NCBI GenBank assembly: GCA_016235025.1
Contig: JACRMV010000006.1
Location: 62,001 to 126,000, forward strand
Direction of reading: 5' to 3'
Origin: Rhodocyclales bacterium
GTDB lineage: Bacteria; Pseudomonadota; Gammaproteobacteria; Burkholderiales; Rhodocyclaceae
DNA length: 64,000 bases
Under the pieces are notes generated by a model, which saw only the letters and a list, made by a program, of their open reading frames with translations, was not told where the DNA came from and ran no database searches. The position numbers were made by a program, and so were the translations under genes. Position 1 is the stretch's first letter. Every line of letters starts with the position of its first letter. Shown piece after piece: positions 8,658 to 17,160 of the stretch.

Positions 8658-10103
8658 ATGCACATCTCCCGCCTGCTCGCCCTGCTGCCGTTGCTATTGC
8701 TGTTCTTCGCCAGCAGCGGACAGGCCGAACAAGCGCTGCAATTTCCCCCGGCAGTCGGCGCCAGCAGCGGAGCCAGCACCATCGCGCCGCCTCCCGCACT
8801 GGCGCTCTCTCCTGCCCTGGCGGCCCCGGCGCAGGACGTACAGGACGACCTGCCGCGCATCCCGACCATCGACCTGACCACGCCGCCGGATGATTTATGG
8901 CAGCGGGTGCGCAACGGCTTTGCCATGCCCAATCTGGACAGTCCGCTGGTGGCGCAGCAGCAGGCATGGTTTCTCAATCATCCGGATTTGCTGCGGCGCA
9001 TTTTTGCCCGCTGCAACCGCTACCTGTATTACGTCGTCGCCGAGCTGGAAAAGCGCGGCATGCCCACCGAGCTGGCCCTGCTGCCGGTCATCGAAAGCTC
9101 CTACAACCCGATGGCCTACTCCAGCGCCCGCGCACTCGGCATGTGGCAATTCATTCCCGCCACCGGCAAGCAGTACAACCTGAAACAGAACGCCTGGTTC
9201 GACGAGCGCCGCGACATCGTCGCCTCGACGGCTGCCGCACTCGATTATCAGCAGTACATCTACGAGATGCACGGCGACTGGCACCTGGCGCTGGCATCCT
9301 ATAACTGGGGCGAAGGTGCAGTCGGGCGCGCGATCGCCAAGAACAAGGCCAAAGGCTTGCCGACAGACTATCTGCACCTCTCGATGCCGGCAGAAACCCG
9401 CAACTACGTGCCGAAGTTGCAGGCCATCAAGAACATCATCGCCGACCCGGAATTATTCGGGCTCAAGCTTGAGCCGATTCCAAACAAGCCCTATTTTTCC
9501 GCCGTCGAACGCAACGAAAAAATGGATATCGCCGTGGCGGCGCGACTGGCAGAAATTCCGGTCGACGAATTCATTGCCCTGAATCCCGCCTACAGCCGTC
9601 CGGTGATGCCGGATAGCGCCGACAGCCCTTTGCTGTTGCCGGCCAATAAAGTGGATACCTTTCGCGACAACCTGGCGGACTACTTGGCCAGCGACAAACC
9701 GCTCTCGGCCTGGAACACGCATACCCTGCAACGCGGCGAAAAACTCGATGCCGTGGCCCGGCGCTATGGCTTGAGCACGGCGCGCCTCAAGCAGTTGAAC
9801 GGCATCACCCGTCGCACCAAGGTGACCCCCGGCCTCGCTTTGCTGGTGCCAGGCAAGGATGCAGCAAATTACGAAGCCATCGCCGCCCGCCTGCCGCAAA
9901 CTCCGACTGAAGCAGCGCCGCGCGCCAGCAAAAAACAGAAAGGCCGTAATGCGGCCAAATCCGGCGGCAAGCGCAAGACCGGAGCCACTCACGTAAAAAT
10001 CAGAAAATCCACCGTCAAGGGCAAACCGGTCAGACAGGCCAAGTCAGTCAAAGCACGAGCGACAAAACCCACGAAAAAACCCGCGAAGGGCAGGAAGCGC
10101 TAG
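8658..10103 (+). CDS. mltD: Membrane-bound lytic murein transglycosylase D
   Basis: 481 aa. Signal peptide (MHISRLLALLPLLLLFFASSGQA), then an SLT domain with catalytic Glu in LLPVIESSYNPMAYSSARALGMWQFIPATG and the family's YNWGEGAVGRAI. One LysM domain follows (HTLQRGEKLDAVARRYGLSTARLKQLNG), then a Lys/Arg-rich tail of about 60 residues, which is unusual and could bind anionic polymers. It cleaves peptidoglycan to 1,6-anhydro-muropeptides in the periplasm. Start ATG 8658. Its stop overlaps that of the convergent yejF-like gene. Confidence 0.9.
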   Translation: MHISRLLALLPLLLLFFASSGQAEQALQFPPAVGASSGASTIAPPPALALSPALAAPAQDVQDDLPRIPTIDLTTPPDDLWQRVRNGFAMPNLDSPLVAQQQAWFLNHPDLLRRIFARCNRYLYYVVAELEKRGMPTELALLPVIESSYNPMAYSSARALGMWQFIPATGKQYNLKQNAWFDERRDIVASTAAALDYQQYIYEMHGDWHLALASYNWGEGAVGRAIAKNKAKGLPTDYLHLSMPAETRNYVPKLQAIKNIIADPELFGLKLEPIPNKPYFSAVERNEKMDIAVAARLAEIPVDEFIALNPAYSRPVMPDSADSPLLLPANKVDTFRDNLADYLASDKPLSAWNTHTLQRGEKLDAVARRYGLSTARLKQLNGITRRTKVTPGLALLVPGKDAANYEAIAARLPQTPTEAAPRASKKQKGRNAAKSGGKRKTGATHVKIRKSTVKGKPVRQAKSVKARATKPTKKPAKGRKR

Positions 10104-12256
10104 CCCGCCATCTTCAGGCAGTGCACGTCATGCGTTGCGCTGACTTTCGTCTCCGACGGATAACTCACGCGACAGGCATCCTCCGCCAGCGGGCAGCGTG
10201 GATGAAAATGGCATCCGGTCGGCGGATTGGCCGGCGAAGGCATGTCGCCGGGGAGACGCACGATTTCCTTGCCGCGACCGTCCAGGGTCGGCACCGCCGC
10301 CAGCAACGCCTGGGTATAGGGATGGCGCGGCGCGCGCAAAACCTCATCGGTGCTGCCGCGCTCGACGATGCGGCCGAGGTACATCACCGCCACCTCGTGC
10401 GCCAGATAATCGACCACGCCGAGGTTGTGGGTGATGAACAAATACGCCAGCCCCAGTTCGCGTTGCAGGTCGGCCAGCAGGTTGAGAATTTGCGCCTGCA
10501 CCGAGACATCCAGCGCGCTGGTCGGCTCGTCGCACACCAGCAGTTCCGGCTGCACCGCCAGCGCCCGCGCAATCGCAATGCGCTGACGCTGGCCGCCGGA
10601 AAATTCGTGCGGATAGCGCCCTGCCATCTCCGCCCGCAGCCCGACCTGCTCCAGCAGCTCGCCGAGCCTCGCCGCGCCGGCCTCGCCCGGCCGCAGCGCC
10701 TGGATGCCCTCGCTGATGATCTCGCCCGTCGTCAGGCGCGGGTTGAGCGAGGCATACGGATCCTGAAACACCATCTGCATTTTTGCCCGCAACGGCCGCA
10801 GTTGTGCTGGCGACAAGGTGGTCAATTCCGTTCCGGCGAGCTCGACATGGCCGGCGGTGGGTGCGATCAGTTGCAGGATCGCCTTGCCCACGGTGGTCTT
10901 GCCGCAACCGGATTCGCCGACCAGCGCCAGCGTGCGGCCGGGCTGGAGTTGCAGCGAAACGCCATCGACGGCGCGCACCAGACCCACGGTGCGCTGCAGG
11001 ATGCCGCGCCGGATCGGAAAGTGCACGCGCAAGTCGCTCACCCGCAGCACGGGCGCAGCCGCTGCCGCCGCCATGACCTGCCTGCGAAGCGGAAAGCCCA
11101 GGTCTGCAAAGCTGACCGGAGCCGGAACATCAACCGCCGTATCACCAGCGCCGACTTTTAGCTCCGGCCGCGTGTCTGATGACACGCTTAACCGGCTTGC
11201 GCCGGTTAGCCTGCTCTGAAAGTCGGGGGAAGCCGCTTCACTCGTCGCCGTCGCGCCGGCGCCGACTTTTTGCACAGCGACCGCCTGCCCAAGAATGCAG
11301 CGCACGGCGTGGCCGGCCGCCACCTCATGCCAGGCCGGCGGCTGCGCGCGGCAGGCCGGTATCACTTCATCGCAACGCTCCGCAAAACGACACCCGACAT
11401 GCCGCACATGCGCCGCCGGGACGCTGCCGGGAATCGTCGCCAGCCGCCCGCCACGCCGCGTCGGATCGGGCAAGGCGGCGAACAGCCGTTGTGAATACGG
11501 ATGCGCCGGCGCAGTAAAAAATTCCGCACGCGGCGCGGTCTCGACCAGTTGTCCGGCATACATCACGCCGACCCGATCGGCCATCTTCGCCACCACGCCG
11601 AGATCGTGGCTGATCAGCAACAAGGCCATGCCGTGGCGCCGGCGCAGTTCATCGAGCACCTCCAGCACCTGCGCCTGGATGGTGACATCGAGCGCGGTGG
11701 TCGGCTCGTCGGCGATCAACAGGCGCGGCCGCCCGGCCAACGCCATCGCGATCATCACCCGCTGCTTCATGCCGCCGGACATCTGGAACGGAAATTCGTC
11801 GAGCCGTCGCGCAGGATCAGGAATCCCGACCTGGGTCAGCAACTCCACCACCCGCGCCCGCGCCGCCGTACCCGACAGACCTTCGTGCAACGCCAGCGCC
11901 TCGCCAATCTGCCGACCGATGCGCAGCACCGGATTGAGGCTGGTCGCCGGCTCCTGAAAAACCATGCCGATGCCGCCACCGCGCACAGACCGCATTTCGC
12001 CTTCGGTCAGTCGCAACAAGTCGCGGCCCTCGAACAGCACCTCGCCACCCGCCACCCGCGCCGCTTCCGGCAACAGCCGCAGCAGACCGAGCGCCGTCAT
12101 CGACTTGCCGCAGCCGGATTCGCCGAGCAGGGAAAAACATTCGCCGGCGGCGATATCGAACGAAATCCCATCCACCGGCCGCGCCGCGTCGACGCCGCGA
12201 AACACCTCCCCTTGCGGGATTTCGATCACCAGGTCGCGCACCGCCAGCAGACTCAT
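10100..12256 (-). CDS. yejF: Peptide ABC transporter, double ATPase (YejF-like)
   Basis: 718 aa with two complete ATPase domains. Domain 1: Walker A GESGCGKSM, signature MSGGMKQR, Walker B LLIADEPT. Domain 2: GESGCGKTT, FSGGQRQR, LLVCDEPT. Each has the oligopeptide-transporter Cys-rich C-terminal motif (GCRFAERCDEVIPAC and GCHFHPRCPLAEDAC). It powers import of oligopeptides or microcin-like substrates with the two permeases upstream (4-bp overlaps). The inter-domain linker contains two repeat-encoded segments, KVGAGATAT and KVGAGDTAV, only about 37 residues apart. Start ATG 12256. Confidence 0.9.
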   Translation of the reverse strand: MSLLAVRDLVIEIPQGEVFRGVDAARPVDGISFDIAAGECFSLLGESGCGKSMTALGLLRLLPEAARVAGGEVLFEGRDLLRLTEGEMRSVRGGGIGMVFQEPATSLNPVLRIGRQIGEALALHEGLSGTAARARVVELLTQVGIPDPARRLDEFPFQMSGGMKQRVMIAMALAGRPRLLIADEPTTALDVTIQAQVLEVLDELRRRHGMALLLISHDLGVVAKMADRVGVMYAGQLVETAPRAEFFTAPAHPYSQRLFAALPDPTRRGGRLATIPGSVPAAHVRHVGCRFAERCDEVIPACRAQPPAWHEVAAGHAVRCILGQAVAVQKVGAGATATSEAASPDFQSRLTGASRLSVSSDTRPELKVGAGDTAVDVPAPVSFADLGFPLRRQVMAAAAAAPVLRVSDLRVHFPIRRGILQRTVGLVRAVDGVSLQLQPGRTLALVGESGCGKTTVGKAILQLIAPTAGHVELAGTELTTLSPAQLRPLRAKMQMVFQDPYASLNPRLTTGEIISEGIQALRPGEAGAARLGELLEQVGLRAEMAGRYPHEFSGGQRQRIAIARALAVQPELLVCDEPTSALDVSVQAQILNLLADLQRELGLAYLFITHNLGVVDYLAHEVAVMYLGRIVERGSTDEVLRAPRHPYTQALLAAVPTLDGRGKEIVRLPGDMPSPANPPTGCHFHPRCPLAEDACRVSYPSETKVSATHDVHCLKMAG
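11135..11159 (-). repeat. Dispersed 25-bp repeat, copy 4 (yejF linker)
   Basis: AAAAGTCGGCGCTGG + TGATACGGCG, an exact match to consensus, read as KVGAGDTA. Confidence 0.92.
11246..11270 (-). repeat. Dispersed 25-bp repeat, copy 5 (yejF linker)
   Basis: AAAAGTCGGCGCCGG + CGCGACGGCG, read as KVGAGATA, 111 bp from copy 4 in the same linker and orientation. Confidence 0.85.
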
Positions 12257-13614
12257 GACGCCCGCGGGTCGAAAGCCTCGCGCACCGCATCGGCGAATAG
12301 ATTGGCCGCCAGCACGAGGATGAACATGAAGCAGAACGCCGCGGCCAACGACCACCACACCATCGGCTCGCGTGCCAGCTCCATGCGCGCGGCATTGATC
12401 ATGCCGCCGAAGGAAATCGTCGTCGGATCGACACCGACGCCGACATAGGACAACACCGCCTCGGCCAGCACCAGGCCGGAGAAATCCATCACCAGCGCGA
12501 TCAGCACGATGTGCATCAGGTTGGGCAGGATGTGGCGACGCAGAATCAGCAACGGGCCGACGCCGAAGGCATGCGCCGCCTGGACGAATTCCAGCTCGCG
12601 CAGCTTCAGTGTCTCGCCGCGCAGCAGCCGCGCCAGTCCGGTCCAGCTGGTCATGCCGAGAATCAGGCAGAGCGCCAGCAGGCGTGCATCGGCGCGCTCC
12701 GCCGCAGTGGCGAACCAGTCCGGATGCGTGTCGATCACCACCTGCATCATCAGCACCGCGGCGGCAATCAGCAGCACGCCGGGAATCGAATTGAGCGTGG
12801 TGTAGAGATACTGGATCACATCGTCGATCCAGCCGCCAAAATAGCCCGCCATCAAGCCCAGCACGATGGCAATCGGCAGCGTCACCAGCGTCGTCAGCGT
12901 GCCGATCAGCAGTCCCGTACGAATGCTCTTGAGCGACAGGTACAACACATCCTGGCCGACCTTGTCGGTGCCCAGGACGTGATAGCCGCTGCCAAGCGAA
13001 AGCGCTACGCCGGTGAGCAGGAAAATGCCCAGCAGCGTGGCGGCGATCGCGTTATTCGCCTTATTTTTCACCGTATCGCCCGCGCCGATTTTTTTGCGCA
13101 GCCACAGGAAAACAGGAAGCCAGAGCAGCAGGCCGCCGCCCAGCCCGGTCAGGGTGCGCCGGACCACATCGCCGTCATGACCGTCCAGCGCCGCATCCAG
13201 ATGCGCGCCACCATAGACCAGACGAGGGAACGCCCGTTCGTTCGATCCGGGCAGGGTTTCCATGGCGAACAGGCGCGTCGCCAGCGGCGCCGAATAAGTC
13301 TTCTCGGTATTCAGCCGCAGCGGCGCCAGCAAGGCATCGAGCACGGAATTCACCTCCACCGCGTAATGCACCGGCTGCCCCGGCTGCGCCGGCAGACGGG
13401 CGCGGTAATGCAGCGAATCGAGCGCGCCCACCAGGACAAATACCGCCAGCACTGTTGCTGCCGCCATCGCCACCGGATCCTTGCCCACCCGCACCCACGC
13501 CGCGCGCAACACCGCCTGTCGCCGGGTCCACCAGGCGAAACTGGCGCAGGCGGCGGTCAGCGCAAACAGCAAGGCATCCGACCAGAGCACCACCACCTGC
13601 ACCGGCAAATTCAT
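12253..13614 (-). CDS. yejE: Peptide ABC transporter permease (YejE-like)
   Basis: 453 aa inner-membrane permease. The DppC/YejE-type core is in the C-terminal 270 residues, with the binding-protein-dependent EAA loop region (EFVQAAHAFGVGPLLILRRHILPNLMHIV). YejE proteins carry a long N-terminal extension with a periplasmic insert, as here (helix at about 5-25, helix at about 48-65, then a long loop). A cytoplasmic-looking stretch LRKKIGAGDTVKNKANN is encoded by repeat copy 6. Four-base overlaps with both neighbours imply coupled translation. Confidence 0.87.
   Translation of the reverse strand: MNLPVQVVVLWSDALLFALTAACASFAWWTRRQAVLRAAWVRVGKDPVAMAAATVLAVFVLVGALDSLHYRARLPAQPGQPVHYAVEVNSVLDALLAPLRLNTEKTYSAPLATRLFAMETLPGSNERAFPRLVYGGAHLDAALDGHDGDVVRRTLTGLGGGLLLWLPVFLWLRKKIGAGDTVKNKANNAIAATLLGIFLLTGVALSLGSGYHVLGTDKVGQDVLYLSLKSIRTGLLIGTLTTLVTLPIAIVLGLMAGYFGGWIDDVIQYLYTTLNSIPGVLLIAAAVLMMQVVIDTHPDWFATAAERADARLLALCLILGMTSWTGLARLLRGETLKLRELEFVQAAHAFGVGPLLILRRHILPNLMHIVLIALVMDFSGLVLAEAVLSYVGVGVDPTTISFGGMINAARMELAREPMVWWSLAAAFCFMFILVLAANLFADAVREAFDPRAS
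13071..13094 (-). repeat. Dispersed 25-bp repeat, copy 6 (in yejE)
   Basis: Minus strand AAAAATCGGCGCGGG + CGATACGG, read KIGAGDT. Two substitutions from consensus; reading frame as in the other sense copies. Confidence 0.8.
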
Positions 13615-14588
13615 TGCAAGCGCACCCGCGGATCGGCCAGCGTGTAGGACACATCGGTCGCCAGCAGGCCGGCGATATACAGCACCGAGCCGATGAACAC
13701 CATCGCCCGCACCACGGCGAAATCCTGGGCGTTGATCGCCTCGATGGTGTAGCTGCCCAGCCCCGGAATGCCGAAGAAGGATTCGGTCAGCAGGCTGCCC
13801 AGGAACAGCGTCGGGATCACCACCACGACGCCGGTAAGAATCGGAATCAGCGCATTGCGCAGCACATGGCGGAACAGCACCGCCGCCTCGGACAAGCCCT
13901 TGGCGCGCGCGGTGCGCACATAGTCGCGGGTGATTTCTTCAAGGAATATCGTCCGGTACCAGCGCACCGAAGCGCCGATGCCGCTGATCACGCCGATCAC
14001 CACCGGCAACAGCAGGAATTTCACCGCCGTCAGTCCCGGCGCATAACCGGAAATCGGCACCCAGTGCCACACCTTGGCCACCAGCCATTGCCCGCCGATG
14101 ATGTAGAACAGCCCGGAGACCGACATCAGCGCCACGCACAGGATGACGCCGCCAAAATCCAGCGCCGTGGCGCGGAAGAAGACCAGCAGCATGGCGAAGA
14201 CAATCGCCACGAACAGGCCAAGAACAAAAGTCGGCAGCGCAATCGCCAAACTCGGCCCGGCGCGCACGGCGATTTCACGCGCGATGTCGCGGCCATCGTC
14301 GGCACGACCAAAATCGCCGACGAACATGCGGATCGACTTGCTGAAGAAAATCGTCTTGGTCGCCTTCGCCGAGCCCTCGGCCGCCGCATTCCAGATCAGC
14401 GGTTGGTCATAGCCCCGCTCCGCCTTCCACTTCTCGATCGCCTCCGGCGTCACGCGCTTGACGCCCAGTTGCATGCGGGCCATGTCGTCCGGCGTATTGA
14501 CGACGAAGAACAGCGCAAAGGTGATCAGGTTCACCCCGAGCAGGATCGGCAAAGCGTAGAAAAAACGGCGAAGAATATAGGCGAGCAT
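13611..14588 (-). CDS. yejB: Peptide ABC transporter permease (YejB/DppB-like)
   Basis: 325 aa. N-terminal helix with the DppB-type start (MLAYILRRFFYALPILLGVNLITF), five further membrane segments, and the EAA loop (RDYVRTARAKGLSEAAVLFRHVLRNALIPI). First gene of a yejB-yejE-yejF operon on the minus strand. No substrate-binding gene (yejA) is adjacent; upstream lies a Sel1-repeat protein, so the binding protein must be elsewhere. Confidence 0.87.
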   Translation of the reverse strand: MLAYILRRFFYALPILLGVNLITFALFFVVNTPDDMARMQLGVKRVTPEAIEKWKAERGYDQPLIWNAAAEGSAKATKTIFFSKSIRMFVGDFGRADDGRDIAREIAVRAGPSLAIALPTFVLGLFVAIVFAMLLVFFRATALDFGGVILCVALMSVSGLFYIIGGQWLVAKVWHWVPISGYAPGLTAVKFLLLPVVIGVISGIGASVRWYRTIFLEEITRDYVRTARAKGLSEAAVLFRHVLRNALIPILTGVVVVIPTLFLGSLLTESFFGIPGLGSYTIEAINAQDFAVVRAMVFIGSVLYIAGLLATDVSYTLADPRVRLQ

Positions 14589-14637
14589 CAGTGTGAAATA
14601 TACACTGCGCGCCCCACGCCGACCGGCGTCAGCAGCC

Positions 14638-15489
14638 TCAGTTCGGCTTCGACTCCTTCAGCTCCTTGATGGCCGGCGCATATCCCGCCGCCGCGCTCTT
14701 CTTCAGCCACTCGGCGGCCAGCGCCGCATCCTTGACCTGCCCCGCGCCGGTGGCATACATCACGCCGAGCGCATACATCGCCTCGCCGTCGCCACCCTCG
14801 GCCGCCTGCCGGAACCAGCGGGCGGCCTGGGCGAGATTGCGCTCGACGCCGCGCCCGGCTTCGTAAGCCCAGCCCAGCCGGGTCTGGGCGCGAGGATTCC
14901 CGTCCTGCGCCGCCGCTTCGATGAGAGCAATTGCCTCCGCCGACTTGCCTTCCGCATAAGCCCGGTCGGCGGCAACCAGCGCATCCGTCGCGTCTGCACT
15001 CAGGTAATGCGCTGCCTCGGTGTCGCCCGCCGCAGCCGCCAGCGCAAGATAGTGCCGCCCTTCCGCTTCATTACGCGGAACGTCGGGCGTGCCCAGCCAA
15101 TAGATGATTCCCAGTCGGAACACCGCCTTGCGGCTGCCGTTATCGGCGCCGCGGCGGTAGTAGGCCAGCGCGCGCGGGATGTCCTTGGCGACACCCAGCC
15201 CGTCCTCGTACAGCATGCCCAGATTGAACGCGGCTTCGCCAAAATTTTTCGCATCGAGCGCTTCCCAGATGCGCCGTGCCGCCGCGTAATGCGCCATCTT
15301 GAATTCCGCGTAGCCCTTGTAATTGCCGATGGTCGGCTGGCGCACGATCTCGGCAAGGTCGATTTCGTCGGCTGGATCGTCTGCCCCTGCCGGCGTTTCT
15401 CCGGCCAGCGCAAGGCTGCAACAGGCCAGCAGCAAACCCGGCGCCAGCCAGCGCCAGCGAAGGTCGGTACAGCGAATTTTCGGTAGCAT
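14638..15489 (-). CDS. Secreted Sel1-repeat (TPR-like) protein
   Basis: 283 aa. Signal sequence with a possible lipobox (LLLAC at about 19-23), then a run of Sel1-like repeats, each with the A-x-x-x-L-G-x-x-Y pattern: AAFNLGMLYEDGLGV, AVFRLGIIYWLGTP, AQTRLGWAYEAGRGV, AMYALGVMYATGAGQ. Such proteins act as periplasmic or membrane scaffolds; the partner is unknown. It is 49 bp upstream of yejB on the same strand, which could make it part of that operon. Start ATG 15489. Confidence 0.8.
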   Translation of the reverse strand: MLPKIRCTDLRWRWLAPGLLLACCSLALAGETPAGADDPADEIDLAEIVRQPTIGNYKGYAEFKMAHYAAARRIWEALDAKNFGEAAFNLGMLYEDGLGVAKDIPRALAYYRRGADNGSRKAVFRLGIIYWLGTPDVPRNEAEGRHYLALAAAAGDTEAAHYLSADATDALVAADRAYAEGKSAEAIALIEAAAQDGNPRAQTRLGWAYEAGRGVERNLAQAARWFRQAAEGGDGEAMYALGVMYATGAGQVKDAALAAEWLKKSAAAGYAPAIKELKESKPN

Positions 15490-15735
15490 CTTTTATCTCC
15501 AATGGTGACACTCGGTATGCGATGGTAGCAGAATAGACAGACGCAATCCGGCTCAGGAACGCTGCACGGATTTATCGCGCAGCCCCCTTGGAGCGCAGTG
15601 TTAAATGCGGCTGAGTCCACAGGAAACATTTCACTCATATGTTTGACCTGCTCAATCCCGGCGCGGGTCTTGCCTGGCGCGTTACCCGTGCTACCCTTGG
15701 CTGTGATTTTTAACGCAAGTTCGAGGTCTTTTGCC

Positions 15736-15912
15736 ATGTCGGTTGTATCCCTGCCTGTGCTGGGTTTTCTTGCCGCGATCCTCGGTCTGCTGCTGTCGCC
15801 CTGGTGGTTGCTGCCTGCCGCCTTGCTCTATCTCGCCTGGGGCATCTGCTTCATAGTCTGGGCGTTCAGCAGCCACCCAGCTTCAGCGATGTCCGTGCTG
15901 CGGCTCGGTTAA
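15736..15912 (+). CDS. Possible small membrane protein, 58 aa
   Basis: Two hydrophobic segments (about 5-20 and 24-43). A GAGG lies nine bases before ATG 15736. It resembles nothing I recognise, and may be only an open frame at the edge of the cassette region. The next GTTAAAC word, at 15908-15914, overlaps its end. Confidence 0.3.
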   Translation: MSVVSLPVLGFLAAILGLLLSPWWLLPAALLYLAWGICFIVWAFSSHPASAMSVLRLG

Positions 15913-15956
15913 ACGTAATTTTGTGATACAGAAAAATTAGGCGCTGAGGAGAAGGC

Positions 15957-16181
15957 ATGGATTCCATGGTCGCAATATTTACCGTCGCGGGGATAATCTC
16001 AATTATCTTCTCGGTTATCTTCTCGGTTGCTTTGGTGTTTGAGAGGCGCGCAAATACCACAGAGTTGGAGCTGAAAGCACCGACAACAAGAACTAAGCGG
16101 CAGGTGGTTCGGTGCATAGGGTTCATAGCGGTTTCCGTTCCAGTTGCATTCTTTGCGTTGGTGTGGGCATGGGGGTCGTGA
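15957..16181 (+). CDS. Small membrane protein, likely cassette-borne
   Basis: 74 aa with two predicted helices (about 4-27 and 52-72) separated by a charged loop. A strong ribosome site (GAGGAGAAGG, start four bases on) supports translation. A 12-bp tandem duplication (TTATCTTCTCGG twice, near 16003-16027) encodes the IFSVIFSV stretch. Its AT-richer composition differs from the flanking core genes. Function unknown; position upstream of attC-like sites suggests a mobile-cassette gene. Confidence 0.5.
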   Translation: MDSMVAIFTVAGIISIIFSVIFSVALVFERRANTTELELKAPTTRTKRQVVRCIGFIAVSVPVAFFALVWAWGS

Positions 16182-16351
16182 TGTTCAGCCCGACCACCAC
16201 GGGCGAGGCAGGAGGTTGGGTAGTTTTATTTGCACTGGTCTTTTTCGGGTATCCGGCAGCCGCAAGCATTGTTGGCGGCACTGTCCTGATAATCGCGTCA
16301 TTCATTGGAGTGAGTTGGAAGCCGAGTTTTTCGGCACGCCTGGTCAAGTGA
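16169..16351 (+). CDS. Small membrane ORF overlapping the previous one; 3' end fused to IS remnant
   Basis: 60 aa, ATG at 16169, hydrophobic segments at about 16-28 and 34-49. The last 15 or so codons lie over the decayed transposase tail on the other strand, so the natural C-terminus seems to have been lost. No recognised family. May not be expressed. Confidence 0.35.
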   Translation: MGVVMFSPTTTGEAGGWVVLFALVFFGYPAAASIVGGTVLIIASFIGVSWKPSFSARLVK

Positions 16352-16500
16352 TGGATGACGCGCTGCCGATAGCGTTCCTCGAAGTAATCCTGTCCTTGGT
16401 CGGTGTATTCCTGCCCTTGGTCAGCATCGTGTAAATGAGGCGGGCAAGTTTGTGGGCGGTAGCAGTGATCGCCTTGGGCCGGTCCAACCGAGCGCTCAAC
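16301..16500 (-). pseudogene. IS transposase C-terminal remnant with frameshift (probably IS110 family)
   Basis: Reading the minus strand gives RLDRPKAITATAHKLARLIYTMLTKG. After loss of one G the next frame continues QEYTDQGQDYFEERYRQ, then RVIHHLTRRAEKLGFQLTPMN. Together these form the C-terminal ~65 residues of an IS transposase of the kind annotated IS110-type. The rest of the element is gone. It abuts, and by about 20 bp overlaps, the first attC-like site. The family name is from memory; the relic status is seen directly. Confidence 0.65.
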
Positions 16501-16547
16501 TCGGACGCTCCGCCTGCGGCTCCGCGCCGGTTAGCTCTACGTTCGAC
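16482..16547 (+). other. attC-like integron recombination site 1
   Basis: R''-like GTCCAAC (16482) fits RYYYAAC. Then CTCAACTCGGACGC pairs imperfectly with GCGCCGGTTAGC, leaving an extrahelical base, around a loop of about 10 nt. The end reads TCTACGTTCGAC where known cassettes have GTTRRRY. Overall length of 66 bp and the arrangement fit attC; the R'' side lies inside the IS relic, so it may have been altered. Confidence 0.65.
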
Positions 16548-16573
16548 CCCACTTTCACACGAAAGCGTAGGGC

Positions 16574-16807
16574 GTGGCTGTGCAGACAATAAACTTTGAC
16601 ACGCCATCTATTTGTACATACAACCTGGTGTTTCCTGACACCCGAAAAGCATATAGCGAAACTCGTTACATCTCGCTGTGCTACTTGGATCGCCGGCTTC
16701 ATGTGCTGTGCTTTACCGAGACCGATACGGGCATTCGGGTAATCAGTTTCCGTAACGCAAATACGAGAGAGGCAAATAGATATGGCAAGCCGCAAACCAT
16801 TGATTGA
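16574..16807 (+). pseudogene. brnT: BrnT toxin, N-terminally truncated
   Basis: The reading frame opens only after an in-frame TAG at 16568-16570. Residues 20-70 match BrnT (PDTRKAYSETRYISLCYLDRRLHVLCFTET then GIRVISFRNANTREANRY). The first ~25 family residues (the D-x-x-K-x-x-x-N-x-x-K-H-G segment) are missing and replaced by unrelated sequence next to attC 1. BrnT is an RNase toxin; without its N-terminal strands this copy is unlikely to be active. The 3' end overlaps brnA by 26 bp. Confidence 0.7.
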
Positions 16808-17057
16808 CGCTGACGGCGAGGTCCGCGAACTGACCGCGGAAGACATGGCGAAATTCAAGCCGGCCGCTGAAGTGTTGCCACTGTCCCTTAGAAAGAAACT
16901 GGGTGTGCGTGGCCCCCAGAAGGCACCGACCAAAGAACGCATTACCATTCGGTTGTCACGAGAAGTAGTTGAGCAATTCCGCGAAAGTGGCGAGGGCTGG
17001 CAAACCCGCGTGGACTCAGCCTTGCGCGAGTGGCTCAAAAATCATTCTCCGGCGTAA
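16782..17057 (+). CDS. brnA: BrnA-family antitoxin
   Basis: 91 aa. The C-terminal ribbon-helix-helix core is intact: KERITIRLSREVVEQFRESGEGWQTRVDSALREWL. BrnA neutralises BrnT and autorepresses the operon. Start ATG 16782 overlaps the 3' end of the truncated brnT. It sits between attC-like sites 1 and 2, so it appears to be a gene cassette. With the toxin broken it is an orphan antitoxin that could still act against a BrnT elsewhere. Confidence 0.82.
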   Translation: MASRKPLIDADGEVRELTAEDMAKFKPAAEVLPLSLRKKLGVRGPQKAPTKERITIRLSREVVEQFRESGEGWQTRVDSALREWLKNHSPA

Positions 17058-17081
17058 GCCATTGGTTCATTCACACGCGTG

Positions 17082-17147
17082 GTCGAAGCCATCATTCCAC
17101 CGGACGCTGCGCGATGAAGCCGTGCAGTGCCGGTGAATTCGTTAGAA
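17082..17147 (+). other. attC-like integron recombination site 2
   Basis: ATTCCACCGGACGC pairs with GTGCCGGTGAAT, with extrahelical bases, flanking a second arm (GCTGCGCGA.../...GTGCAGTG). It ends CGTTAGAAC (GTTAGAA at 17141). The outer left arm (GTCGAAG) is degenerate. Lies 24 bp after brnA and 13 bp before the next start, as expected for a cassette boundary. Confidence 0.7.
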
Positions 17148-17160
17148 CTCAGGAACCGAC

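Noticed and set aside
15600-15606. GTTAAAT, and GTTAAAC at 15908-15914, as further integron core sites
   Set aside because: They fit GTTRRRY, but no convincing complementary left arm lies upstream; kept only as possible array boundaries.
16349-16434. 27-codon plus-strand frame MDDALPIAFLEVILSLVGVF
   Set aside because: It lies opposite the transposase relic, which explains the sequence better.
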